Positions 43,624 to 54,039 of a stretch of 64,000 bases of DNA are shown here, piece by piece (the first letter of the stretch is position 1; each line of letters begins with the position of its first letter). The notes under the pieces are model-generated. The model ran no database searches. It was given only the letters and a program-made list of their open reading frames with translations, and had not been told where the DNA came from. The DNA is from Aedes albopictus (Eukaryota; Arthropoda; Insecta; Diptera; Culicidae). The stretch spans positions 59,377,254-59,441,253 of the forward strand of contig NC_085138.1 of NCBI RefSeq assembly GCF_035046485.1. The letters run 5' to 3'. The translations under genes were made by a program, and so were the position numbers.

Positions 43624-45961
43624 TTACCCAGCCAGCAATTTGGTTGCTTTATCGAAATTGCAACTGAAATAGTTACACATATATAGCACCAAAGAAATCG
43701 CATCAATGCACGAAACAGGCATATACATACTAAAGTGAAGGCCATATCGAAACATATATACGATTACTGCGATTTTATCCAACACAATTAACGATTTCTC
43801 GAAAAATTTCTACGATTACGCCGATTTTATCCGTCTAAATATACGATTATGCATAATCTTATTACGATTGAGAGTACCAACCCAAGTAACAATTTTAATT
43901 TTATCAAAGTTTTTTAGCGATTCAAAAAACCTAAACATAAAACTCTTGATGCAGACTTGAAAATGCTCTCGAGTTCTTGTATGCCTCAATAAGCCCACGT
44001 TCTGGCTAGTTGGCCCAGTCTTATTAGGGTCTACAGGACTTCGTATACAAACCGGCTTAGGATTTCGGGTTGTATCATAGTTTTATCAATCTTCTAAATA
44101 AAACCATCTTCTGACTTGTCAAATAATTGTTTTGATTATTTTTCACTTTCAATGTTCGATCGTCAGAATAAATTATGCTTGGTTGTTTATCCAGCCATCA
44201 ATTGGAAAGATGCAGATATGAAATTCAGATTTGTTTTCCTATTTAATACGTGTCAGGAGACATGCCACGGAAAATTTGTGGTGAATGTGACTGTGATAAT
44301 GACAAAAACTAAGTGCGCCACACAAACTATGCATAATTTCGAAGTTAAATGCATTTATTTTACTCGGTGGAATTGGATGCAAAAAAGGTTTAAAAGTTTA
44401 AAAGACATTATGTAATTTTTCTGACAAAATAAAATGATGGAAACGTGTTGTATGGTTTAATTTGATCTTAAGCTGTACGTGAAATCATAAAATTGAGTAA
44501 TAATTTTTCTGTATTTACATGAATTATCCCGGCTAGGCGACATATTTTTCTGATAAAACTCTGTATTCCTGATGATTCCTCCAATAGGGCTAACCCTCCT
44601 GAGGTAGTCATAACTGAGCTCATGATAGAACTAGCGGTTTTATCACAGCATTTTTTTGGTTTATGTTACGGCCACGAAATCTTTTGTTGGTTTTATGCAT
44701 TGCCTCACAGTTTTGTGTATTTGTTTACAAAAAAAATCTCTCCGACAACAACCGCAAATGCAAGTTTTATTGAAATGGTATATAATAAGTGATAAAACCA
44801 ATTCATGTCTACTTGCAAGTCTTTAATTGAAGATGTTTATAGCAGAAGTTAAATGATAGTTTTATGGAACGCCAAAGGTTCAAAGTAAAAAACTACCACA
44901 TAAAACTAATTTAGAACAACTAGCTTTTTGACATGCTCGTATAAAACCAGGATAAAACATGAATAAACCTTTAAGGCATGCTGATTGTTACTTGGGAATA
45001 TACGACTCAAGATTTTCAAATAAAAAAAAACAATTGATGTTCAATGGGAATCGAACTTGGGTCTTTAGATTGAGAACTGCGCGTCATCTCTATTGGCTAT
45101 ATTGCCAAGTTGAAAATAGAGAGTTCAAAGTGAATGGCATGGAACGAATAAAAATTAGCATGACACGGTGCGAGACTTGTGGTGGGAGCGTTGTTGTTGT
45201 GCATTGAGTGGCACCAAAAGTGGTGCCGTGCAAGAGGCCCGGAATTCACATCGTTGTTAACAATTGTCATTTAGTGGAAGTCATCTGCTAGTATGAAAAC
45301 CTATATATTTGGTTGAAATTTTTGCTACCATGGTTGGAATGTGTCAACAACAACAAAAATACAAATTTGTGATGAACACCTTTTTTTATTTTTCTCCATC
45401 ATACAAATATGTAAACAAAACCATTTACGATATTCGAGATTAAGAATCGACTATTAAAAGTGCAGTAACAATCATATGCGACTGTAAAAATGAATATACG
45501 ATTTCTACGATTTCATTCACTTCGTATACGACGCAAGTGTGACTCAAAGGTTCAATATACAAAATTGTTAAAGTTGTATACGATTTCACCGGTTTTCATC
45601 ATACCTTTAGGTAGTAAGCTCGATTTAGCAGATTCATATACAATGTGAAGCGACTTTTTCTACGATTCAATGAAATCATCTATACGATGCTAGCGAACTT
45701 GCAGCTTGACACTAAGAATGTATATTTTTTTCACGATTCTATCCGATTTTATGCGATCCTACCGATAGTATCTCGCATTTTTTACGATCAGAGGCGACTA
45801 TATGAAACAAAATCACAATTGAAATTTAATTTGGCATGAAATGCGATTTTACGCAATCATTGTCAACAAATATACCTATTATTATACAATTCTGATTCAA
45901 TATATGAAAATATACGATTTTTTCCACACAATGATTTACGATATGTGGTTGGCTGGGTAAG
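43624..45961. mobile_element. Nested element with CTTACCCAGCCA ends
   Basis: CTTACCCAGCCAGC at the left and GGTTGGCTGGGTAAG at the right are short inverted ends. The interior has many ATACGATT / GATTTTA(C/T) words in both directions and contains a tRNA-like segment (45,003-45,120). The target duplication is not resolved, so the element status is tentative. Confidence 0.5.
45003..45120 (-). mobile_element. tRNA-like SINE segment
   Basis: On the minus strand, TTGGCAATATAGCCAATAGA is an A-box-like head, and AAGTTCGATTCCCATTG is a B box. A T-rich (minus-strand) run follows. It is a SINE fragment or tRNA pseudogene; the acceptor stem does not pair. Confidence 0.5.
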
Positions 45962-46659
45962 CCTTTCATATGCAGCTTCGTTTAAGGTTTTATATTCACT
46001 ACAAAAAATATGAAAAATCTGTATATGTTCAGAGTGTCATTTGGAAATTTATCATATTTTGATCAAAAGGAGTGCCAAGTGTTTTCAACTTTTTTAAACT
46101 CTCCTAATGTAATATTTTTATACAGGACCAACTAAACTACATATGAAGAGTAGGTCTTATGGATTTTCTGTTCAGTTAATGCACTTTTATTGATGGAAAA
46201 CGTTTAGCAGATTTTATGTGCAAAATATGGCAAATTTTTAAACATCGTCAACTACATAAGCACATTTTTCATATTTTTTGTAGTGAATATAAAACCCCAA
46301 ACATAGTTGCACATGAAAGCCTTTGGTACAAGATGTAACACAAAAAAAAATTGAAAAAAAAATAATCGAGTCCATATTGAGATATAATGTTTTAAAAATG
46401 TGTTCAAAAATCTTAGAAGTTTTACTAAAAGTTCTATAACTTTCAGAAAACTTATTCGATCTCGCTCAAAATTTTACAAATGGAGCTTTAGTATATGATT
46501 CGTGATTGGTACAAATTTCAGCATGTCTGATTGACGCATAAAAAAGTTATTAACATTTGAATGAAAAATTATTTTGACAAAAAATTTGCTGTACGGACAA
46601 TTGTTTGATACACTGTATGGCCGGAATTATTCAGATTATCTTGTATATGTTGTTTTTAT

Positions 46660-47373
46660 ATTTTTCCAAAAGTTCCTCTTAGAATTTTTGTATCAGTACT
46701 TTCGATTTTTTTGTCTCAAAAATGTTTTAAAGAATTTTCTAAAAGATCCACCGAAAGGTCTTCAAGAAGATTATCCCGCAGATCCTTGGGAATATTTTTA
46801 GGAAGTTTACCTGGAAATTCTTCCAGCGGAAATTGTTCAAATCGGTACTCCGGCTTTTTCTCTAGAAGTTTTTCAAACTTTCGGATCTATCAAATGTTCT
46901 TCAGAACATTGCAGACGTTCTTTCGGAAATTCTTCAAATAATTCATCCGGAAATTATTTCAGAAACTCTCCAGGGACTTCTACCAAAACTTTCTAGAAGA
47001 TTCCAAAAATTTCTTTCACAAGTTCAACCCGGATCAAACGTTCTTCACATTTTTTTCCCAGAAGTTCGGGAATACATCCAGTTGTTTAACGATTCTTCCA
47101 TGGGTTCTAGAAATTCTCTACAAATTATTCCAGTAATACATCAAGAAAATGTTTGAAGTATACACAATTCCTTCATAAATACAACCACAATTTCCTCCGG
47201 GCATTCTTCCAGCTCCTGCATGGGGAATATTTCCAGAATAATGTCTTCGGAATTATTCAATAAGTTACCCAAGCTTTTCTTCCAAATGTTATTTGGCAAT
47301 TATTTCAGATGTTTTACCAAAAAATTGCTAGGAATTCTCCGAGAGTTATACCTGAAGTTCATTTGAAAGCTTT
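46660..47373. repeat. TTCC..GGAA repeat block, paralogous to 57,480-58,113
   Basis: From about 47,050 to 47,370 this is collinear with 57,480-58,113 apart from the hAT-like insertion there. From about 46,840 to 46,990 it is collinear with 53,650-53,830. This shows duplication of whole repeat segments. TTCTAGAAGATTC at 46,991-47,003 is a perfect heat-shock-element trimer. Confidence 0.8.
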
Positions 47374-47749
47374 CCCGACTAGATGGACATTACAAAATTA
47401 TAACAAGCTGTGTTATTTTGTTACAAAAAATTTTTATAACAAGGGTTGTTATAAAACATGTACCGTTAGTAGTTAAAATAACAAAAAATCTATCAAAATT
47501 CCCACTGAAAAGAACAAAAATGTAATAACTTGTGTTATGATCATAACAAAAATATTACAAAACTTGTTCCATGAAATATGATAGAATATAACAAAATTAT
47601 AACAAATTGTGTAATAATTCCTTTGACACCAATTAGGGTAAAAACTAATTTTTATACTCATTTTTGGGTAAATATTTTTAAGTGTGTTATTCTATTTTTA
47701 GAAAAAAAAGAAAGTAACATAAAAAATAGTTTCTAGAACGTTATAAAAT

Positions 47750-47836
47750 TTTTGGTTCTGAACGGGATTTGAACCGAGACACCTACCATCGGTAGAAATC
47801 TGGCGCCTCTGCCAATGAGGCCATCACGGCTCTTGA
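47750..47836 (-). mobile_element. tRNA-like segment
   Basis: On the minus strand, GATGGCCTCATTGGCAGAGGC, here split as GATGGCCTCAT and TGGCAGAGGC, resembles an A box, and TCGGTTCAAATCCCG a B box. The T stem and acceptor stem pair poorly, so this is SINE- or pseudogene-like rather than a working tRNA. Confidence 0.45.
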
Positions 47837-48083
47837 GGAGAGCGGTGATAAAAGCTTTACTGGTTCTACGTATTGCCAGCTCCGTCATTCAAATCCTTGT
47901 TTGTCAGACGTACACGAGAGGGGTAGTCACATAGAGCTCGTTGACACATAATAGACTTGATTTGTCGATGGAGATCTTGTTTTAATCGATCACAATTATA
48001 TCATAGGCAGATATGATAACAACTTTAGATATAATTTAGTTATATTCATTTGTTTTAAGCAATGAAATGAAATCCATTACATA

Positions 48084-48681
48084 CAGTATGCGGCAGGAAA
48101 AAATGCGAAAGTGTTTTTCAACTTCAAACCTCGTTTTCGTCCATTTGACGTTAACCAATCTATGTTTCAACGTTCCATGATCTCTAATAGGCTAGTTTTC
48201 TGAAAAGTTAATTGAAAATTTTCCCATTTTGGTCATTAACCTTTACAGAGCGGTGCCTGAAGCTGAAGACTATCAGAATTTTCAAACCGCAGAAAAGCAC
48301 ACAGGTCGCTAAGTTTCGTATCTGATAAAACAAAATGTTTAATTTTCTCTACAGTATCATCAAATATATGTTCTTATTTCATCTAGTATGTGAAACTACA
48401 TGGCTCTGGATCAGTGTGGTCTGGTTGTTCATCGAATTTAAGCTAATTTTGTTACTGTTATAGTCATTTTGTTAAATGACCATTGGGCGCGCAGTTTATT
48501 GATACCCGCATATTAGGCTTACATTATCACATGTTAAACATCAAATATGTTCATTTTTATTTTTCAGTGCTAGAATATAGACCTTGACTGATACACTGTC
48601 ATGAAAAAATAGTCATATATATCCCATATTTAGCGTGTAATAGTGCCTTGAACTTTTCGCATTTTTTCCTGCCGCACCCTG
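48084..48681. mobile_element. TA-flanked TIR MITE
   Basis: The left end CAGTATGCGGCAGGAAAAAA and the inverted right end CAGGGTGCGGCAGGAAAAAA both continue with ATGCGAAA, between TA dinucleotides (48,082-48,083; 48,682-48,683). It is 598 bp and Tc1/mariner-like in style. Confidence 0.8.
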
Positions 48682-48683
48682 TA

Positions 48684-49470
48684 AGTGGTCATCTATAGAG
48701 TATATCGTCACGTTTAGAGGAGGCAGGGAGGGTTGAAAATTTCCAATTTTAACGTGACGTATTTAACCCTTCAAGAGTATAACACCACCAAAAAAGCTCG
48801 CTCGTCGAATACGGCGCGAGCTCGGTGCAGTTTTAGGATCATGGCGCGCGTCCAGAAAGATTAATGGATGCTCCCTAAGGTCGAAACAAAATAGGCTGAA
48901 TAAATTCCATGATCAACTGAGCAGCATTAGTAGCATAGAGCGTTTTTAATGATAATAATTATTTAATTCCACTTTTGCTCTCCACGTTCAACTCCACATT
49001 CACTACTCGGTATACTTTATTAATTTCGTCAGAGAGCAGTAGTACTGTTTCGGTATTTTATGTAATCGATCTCATGTTTTCGTGTGTAGAGAGAGATACG
49101 TCATTTGTGTAAAATTGAAGTCAAAAGTATTGCAAGTTCCATGTAACGGAAGAATTGTTCATCTGATCGGAAATTACAGCACATACAATATCCATCGTTT
49201 TAGCTATATTTCTTTGTTCCTACTAAGAGTTAACCGAAAGAGATTTTTCAAAAAACTCATAAAAATTGCTATTAGAAAAGTTTTTTTAATAATGTTTGCT
49301 TCATGTTTCATTTTGTCAACAAAATACCCGAGTTTCCTTCAAAATTATACACTGTTAAAAAATACGTATTTTGTGAATTGGAGTGTTTGTGTTAAAATAT
49401 GTTTTTTTATGAGTAAAGCAAGTTTTTTCTGTGTTTATTTTTTCACAAAGTCCATTTGTTTCTTTCGAGG
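48684..49470. other. Unassigned AT-rich stretch
   Basis: Holds a 141-codon frame (49,082-49,507) rich in F/I/K with no known domain. I treat it as compositional. Confidence 0.35.
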
Positions 49471-49472
49471 TA

Positions 49473-49675
49473 CACCGGGGCAAGTTGAAACGGGTGGGGC
49501 GAAATGAAACAGCGGGTTAACAAGATGTTTTCTAATGATGATAAACAGTTTGATCGCCATAAAATATAGTTTTTGATTGAAACTTTTGGCGAAGGATAAA
49601 TTCCAAAATTCTATTGAAATCTATATCAAAACTTTGCGTTTCATCTTGCCCCACCCGTTTCAACTTGCCCCGGTG
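49473..49675. mobile_element. Short TA-flanked MITE
   Basis: Perfect 28-bp inverted ends begin CACCGGGGCAAGTTGAAACG, and the match continues with two mismatches to about 38 bp. TA lies at 49,471-49,472 and 49,676-49,677. It is 203 bp. The G-rich reiterated TIR style recalls the pogo-like elements. Confidence 0.85.
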
Positions 49676-49863
49676 TACCTTACCATATTTGTTCAGACAC
49701 TTTTTCTCTAATACGAACGGTTTCCGTATAACAGATTTTCAAGAACTTTCATGTCAAAAACATTCATTCTTCTCAAAAGTAACTCTCGAAACCAAATGAT
49801 CTTTTCTCACGTAAAATCACTTATTCGAAGATACGCTGCTGCCACCTGGAAAAAGTTTACTGT

Positions 49864-50179
49864 ATGCGTGAAGGACCGATTTTTAGCATGGGGAAGCATA
49901 GGAAGACGGTTTTCAAATGCTTCTAAAAAAATCAAAACAATATTTAATTAAAAGCGGGTTGGTGTACGTGATGAGAAATTCAATTAACAAACTTTTTAGC
50001 ATATAATTTTGATTAAATTTTTTTTCCCAGATTAGGTACTGATTGTGTAGAAAACGAAGATTCTTAACCCGTACATCAATCCGTTTTTAATTAAATAATG
50101 TTATGAATATTTTAGAAGCATTCTAAAATTGACTTCCTATGCTTCCCCATGTTAAAAAATCGGCGCTTCACGCACATGA
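49864..50179. mobile_element. Palindromic MITE
   Basis: The left end ATGCGTGAAGGACCGATTTT and the inverted right end ATGTGCGTGAAGCGCCGATT pair, with CATGGGGAAGCATAGGAAG and TATTTAATTAAAA on both sides. It is about 316 bp. Confidence 0.75.
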
Positions 50180-50474
50180 TCAACTGTGGTAATTTGCTTC
50201 GTAGTCCCCAATACTGTTATTTCTTTATACGTTAGCTACGTTTTGCCTGAAACCGAGGTATTAAAGTTTTGTTGTTTACGGATTTCGCGCAGATTTGCTA
50301 TATAGTGGGTTCACTTCTACACGACTTTCTCTACCCTGCTTTTCCGCAGTTTCGAAGTTACGCGAAGTTGATTAGAGAAGATTTTTCTTTCTTGTTAGCC
50401 TTTTTGTCCACCGGCCCTCAAATTTCTACCAGAGAACGCTACAAAAGCTGCCACATTACAAAAAAAACTGTATA

Positions 50475-50951
50475 GGGTAAGTGTACCAATTATGGCTATA
50501 GTACCAATTATTCGCCATAGTTGATTTTCACCCTTTACCGATGTAAAAATTGTGAACAACAGATGACGTTCAAAAAAGATGGTTGCACTCATTTAAACTC
50601 CACATTTTGCTCAAATTATGGTAGAAATAAATAATTTTCCTTAAAATTTCGGCTTTCTTGCACCTAATATCGCCACAGGGTACCAGTTATGGCTAATCCC
50701 ATAAGGAATGCATGCAAATAGTGCGAAAAGAAACCGAAGTTAAAAAATGTAGCCATATCTGGTACAGGGTTCCTATCATTGGCACACGCTGTAATAAGTA
50801 CTAAAAGAAGTTTTGGCTCCGTTTCTATATTTTTCCTGTAAAGTATGGAAACGAAGCTATCTTTCAACATGTTGTTTACATTCGTTGGTCTTCTCGTTAT
50901 TTTGGTACAAATAGTTTTGCTTATGTAGTGCCATAATTGGTACAGGCACCC
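50475..50951. mobile_element. TA-flanked TIR MITE, copy 2 (inverted relative to copy 1)
   Basis: Same family as 30,404-30,892, reverse orientation, with ends GGGTAAGTGTACCAATTATG and, inverted, GGGTGCCTGTACCAATTATG. TA lies at 50,473-50,474 and 50,952-50,953. Confidence 0.85.
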
Positions 50952-51204
50952 TAATAGCAACGGTTTTGTTGGTTGGATTCTTATTCGATTGGCATATCAT
51001 CTAGCAACTATTCCGGATTTGGATTAGAGTTCAATAAAAGAATCCCAAAAAATTAGAAAACAGCTACCTGTGAATCATTTGATTTGCAGCTATATTCCAG
51101 CTTACAGTTTATTTTGATAAAAAGTCATGTTGATATCCCAAGATTTTTTTTTACTACAGCTTCTAGCTGTAATGATATCGCATAACGATAGCTTCAAAAC
51201 ACTA

Positions 51205-51797
51205 GGGTAAAAGGGTATAATACGCCCCACCGGGGCAAAACGCCCCCCTTCATTTTCTAGCGATTCAAGCGCTTTTTGCATGCGAGATCGATTGGAAATC
51301 CTAAATATTGATGATTAATTGCCATCAAGCTGATCCGTTAGTTGATTGGTATAGAAAAGCAATAAAAATATCAAAAAGTCTGAAATCGAGGCTTTTGGCG
51401 TAATATTTTACCTCTTGCAAGCTGGCTTCATTGTAAACGAAGCTAGTTCTGTTTGCTTATGTTACTTTGCAACTTTTATGCAGTTAAATACTTGTTAAAA
51501 GGCCCTCCTAGGATAAGCATGTGGTAGAATTATCCTCTGGTACAGTTTTATTACGGAGCTGGACGTTTTTCTTTTGATGGGCGTATTGCCCCGTTTGTTT
51601 TGATGAGGTAAATTTTGGAACGTTTTCGGAAAACGTTTCAAAGCTTCCATAGCCGCCCCTCCAGAGGTAAAGTTCTCATGCAACACTTCACTGACTTTAG
51701 AAACAACGATTTGCAGTGGACAATAGATGGAATAAGGCGCCAATTTTAGATATATTGTCATTTCTGCTTAGGGGGGGCATATTATACCTGTTTACCC
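51205..51797. mobile_element. TA-flanked TIR element, GGGTAAA type
   Basis: Ends GGGTAAAAGGGTATAATACG and, inverted, GGGTAAACAGGTATAATATG are both followed by CCCC. TA lies at 51,203-51,204 and 51,798-51,799. The word GGGGCAAAACGCCCC near the left end resembles the reiterated TIR cores of the pogo-like group. Confidence 0.75.
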
Positions 51798-51966
51798 TAC
51801 TTGTATGTGAATTTGGTAGATTAAAACTAAATGATAACAAATTCTGTTACTTTTTTCATAAGGAATGTGACGCCGTCCACAAATTACGTATCGCTCAGGG
51901 GAGAGGGTGAAGTACAATCGAGCGATACGGTCAATACAAAAACTTTAGGACTTTCATTCTCTAAAG

Positions 51967-52160
51967 CAGTGATCCTCAGACCCATTTTTTCAACTGCCCG
52001 TATTGCAACGCCTGGGTCGATTTGTGAAACATTCAACACGTTATTCTTGATTATTTCTGGAGTATAACAGCTTCCATGAGAAACATCGTAAGGAAATCTA
52101 CGATAACATAGAAAACTGGACATCCCGTGCGGCCCGCGGGCCGCACTTTGGTGACCGCGG
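51967..52160. mobile_element. hAT-like MITE
   Basis: A perfect 8-bp duplication CTCTAAAG flanks it (51,959-51,966; 52,161-52,168). The left end CAGTGATCCTCA and inverted right end CCGCGGTCACCA are imperfect TIRs. A GTGCGGCCCGCGGGCCGCAC palindrome lies just inside the right end. Confidence 0.75.
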
Positions 52161-52639
52161 CTCTAAAGTGTACCGGAAGAGGAGGGGGAGTTAAAACATG
52201 ACGATTTTAGCGTAGCGTTTCGTTATAAATGAATGCTACCTATGTTATACGTTTTGTTTTTAATCTTTTGGCTTGAATGGTCAATATTACAAAAATGATC
52301 AAACTTTTTCGCGTCGATACAAAAATCCAACAAATTTTGAAATTATTTTGTTGTAAAAATCATAGCAAATATTATAATAAATCTGTTACGAAATCATGTT
52401 ATAGGCAGTTATTTTCATATGCATAATGTAACCAATTTTGTTATATACCTGTTTGAATAAATAATACAAGATTTGTTATAGTTTTGTTTCTAAAATAATA
52501 ACAAACTTTGTTACAATTTTTTTATGGTCATTCACTTATAAGAATCCTTACAACAAAATTATATCAAATTCTGTTATTTCTAACAACGGTTGTTATAATT
52601 TTGCTATTATCTTGTTAGGTGCTTCTGGTCGGGTTTCCA

Positions 52640-53830
52640 AAAGGTCATCCAGAAGTTCTTCGAGATGTAGTTCTGAAAAATACACACAAAAGCTTTTCCT
52701 GAACTCCTTTCAGTTTTTTTTAAATATTTTTTTCCAGGTGTTCTGGCGCCTAATTTATGCATCTGAGGATTTATCTAAATGTTTCTCAAGAATTCTTGTT
52801 TTTTTTGCCATTTTTCAGGTGTGAAGAATGCAACCATTCAGAAAATTTTCCGTTATTTCAAACTAGTAGTTTCTTCAAGAAGTTCACCGGAAATGCTTTG
52901 AAAAGTTCCTTCGGAAATTCCTTCAAGAGTTTGCCCACGATAACTATTTTGGAAGTCTCTTCTGGAATTCTTGAAAAAATCATCAAGGATTCCTTTCAGA
53001 CGATGTTCCGCAATAATGTTCTTCGAATACTTTAAATAATACTTCCGAAAGTTTTTCAAAAACTTTCTCGGGACACTTTTTTAAAGTTTCCCTTTTGTGT
53101 TCTCGAGTTCTTTCAGAAGTTACTCGGGAAATTCTTTGAGAAGTGCCATTGGGAATCATTTGATTTCCACTGGAAAATTTTCAAAGCGGTGCTCCGGAAA
53201 TCCTTCTAGAAGTTTCCCAAAATTTTTTGCACAAGTTGTGACCAAACTTCTTTTAAACGTTTTTTAGATTTTTTGCTTGCGTTGTTTCGGAAATTTTTCG
53301 AATGTGTCCTCATGAAATTATTTCAGAGATTCTTCGGGAAATTCTTCCATGTAGCTTCCATGTAGCTTCATGAGTTTTTCCAGAAGTTTCTCGCAGTCAA
53401 CGTTAGCTCCCCAGGAAAAGAGATAAAAAATACTCCTTGAATTCTTTCATTAATTGTTCTGAGATGTTTTCAAAAAATTCTCTTATAATTCTGGTAGTAC
53501 CATTTGCGAAAATTTTACTAACATTTTCTCTGGAGGCTTTTCTAAAAGTTTCACCAATGGATCTGCAAAAAAAAACCTTCTAGAATTCTTCTGGGAGAAT
53601 ACTCGGAAAATTCTTTAAGAAGTTTCTCTGGGAGTTCTTCCAGAAGTTCCACTGGAAATTCTTCAAAGTGGTACTCCGGAATTTTTTCTAGAAGTTTCTC
53701 AAATTTTCTTTCGCAAATTTCGCCCTGATTTCTATCGAATGTTCTTCAGAACATTGCACATGTTCTTTCGGAAATTCTTCAAATGATTCACCATGAAATT
53801 ATTTCAGAAACTCTCCAGGGAATTCTACCA
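52640..53830. repeat. TTCC..GGAA repeat block with heat-shock-element trimers
   Basis: Contains perfect TTCnnGAAnnTTC trimers at 53,204-53,216, 53,378-53,390 and 53,686-53,698. Part (53,650-53,830) is collinear with 46,840-46,990. Confidence 0.75.
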
Positions 53831-53870
53831 CCTCTGGGGATTTTATATAACGCTGCACAGAGTGGATAAC

Positions 53871-53919
53871 TGACACTGAGGAAGATTACAAGTGGTAGTC
53901 GAAATACGCGTATCTGTCA
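53871..53919 (+). ncRNA. Candidate hammerhead ribozyme
   Basis: Stem I TGACA (53,871-53,875) pairs with TGTCA (53,915-53,919). Core CTGAGGA (53,876-53,882) is followed by stem II GATTAC/GTAGTC (53,884-53,889 / 53,895-53,900) with loop AAGTG. GAAA lies at 53,901-53,904, then palindromic TACGCGTA as a minimal stem III, U16.1 at 53,913 and cleavage-site C17 at 53,914. All conserved core positions are present; one extra A sits between A9 and stem II. Short palindromic stem III implies action as a dimer, as reported for Penelope-like and retrozyme hammerheads. It lies in a 150-bp insert (about 53,840-53,990) in TTCC..GGAA repeat. Confidence 0.75.
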
Positions 53920-54039
53920 AAGGATAAGCAAAATAAGGTGGATTAAAAGGTAAGAAACTGATTACACTCATTCGAAGAGGGTATTCTTCTTAGAGGGTTC
54001 GAAAAGTCGGTTCAAGATCTGCAGACAGATATTTCAAAA

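Larger units (their letters stand above)
43155..46615. mobile_element. Large TA-flanked TIR element with nested insertion
   Basis: Ends GAGTGTATCAAACAATTGTC and, inverted, CAGTGTATCAAACAATTGTC continue as inverted repeats over about 240 bp (to about 43,395 and from about 46,375). TA lies at 43,153-43,154 and 46,616-46,617. The style is Tc1/mariner-like. No transposase is seen. The AT-rich interior includes another element (43,624-45,961) and a further inverted pair at 45,961-46,030 / 46,255-46,322. Length is 3,461 bp. Confidence 0.75.
47374..52633. mobile_element. Possible 5.3-kb TIR element filled with nested MITEs
   Basis: The left end CCCGACTAGATGGACATTAC and the inverted right end CCCGACCAGAAGCACCTAAC both lead into AAAATTATAACAA and long stretches of AACAAAATTATAA-type words (47,390-47,745 and 52,230-52,620). 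TTCC..GGAA repeat flanks both sides. It contains six or seven smaller insertions. No convincing target duplication was found, so the whole may instead be two related elements. Confidence 0.5.

Noticed and set aside
47750..47836. Possible tRNA gene (minus strand)
   Set aside because: The acceptor stem does not pair and the T stem has mismatches, so it is tRNA-like only.
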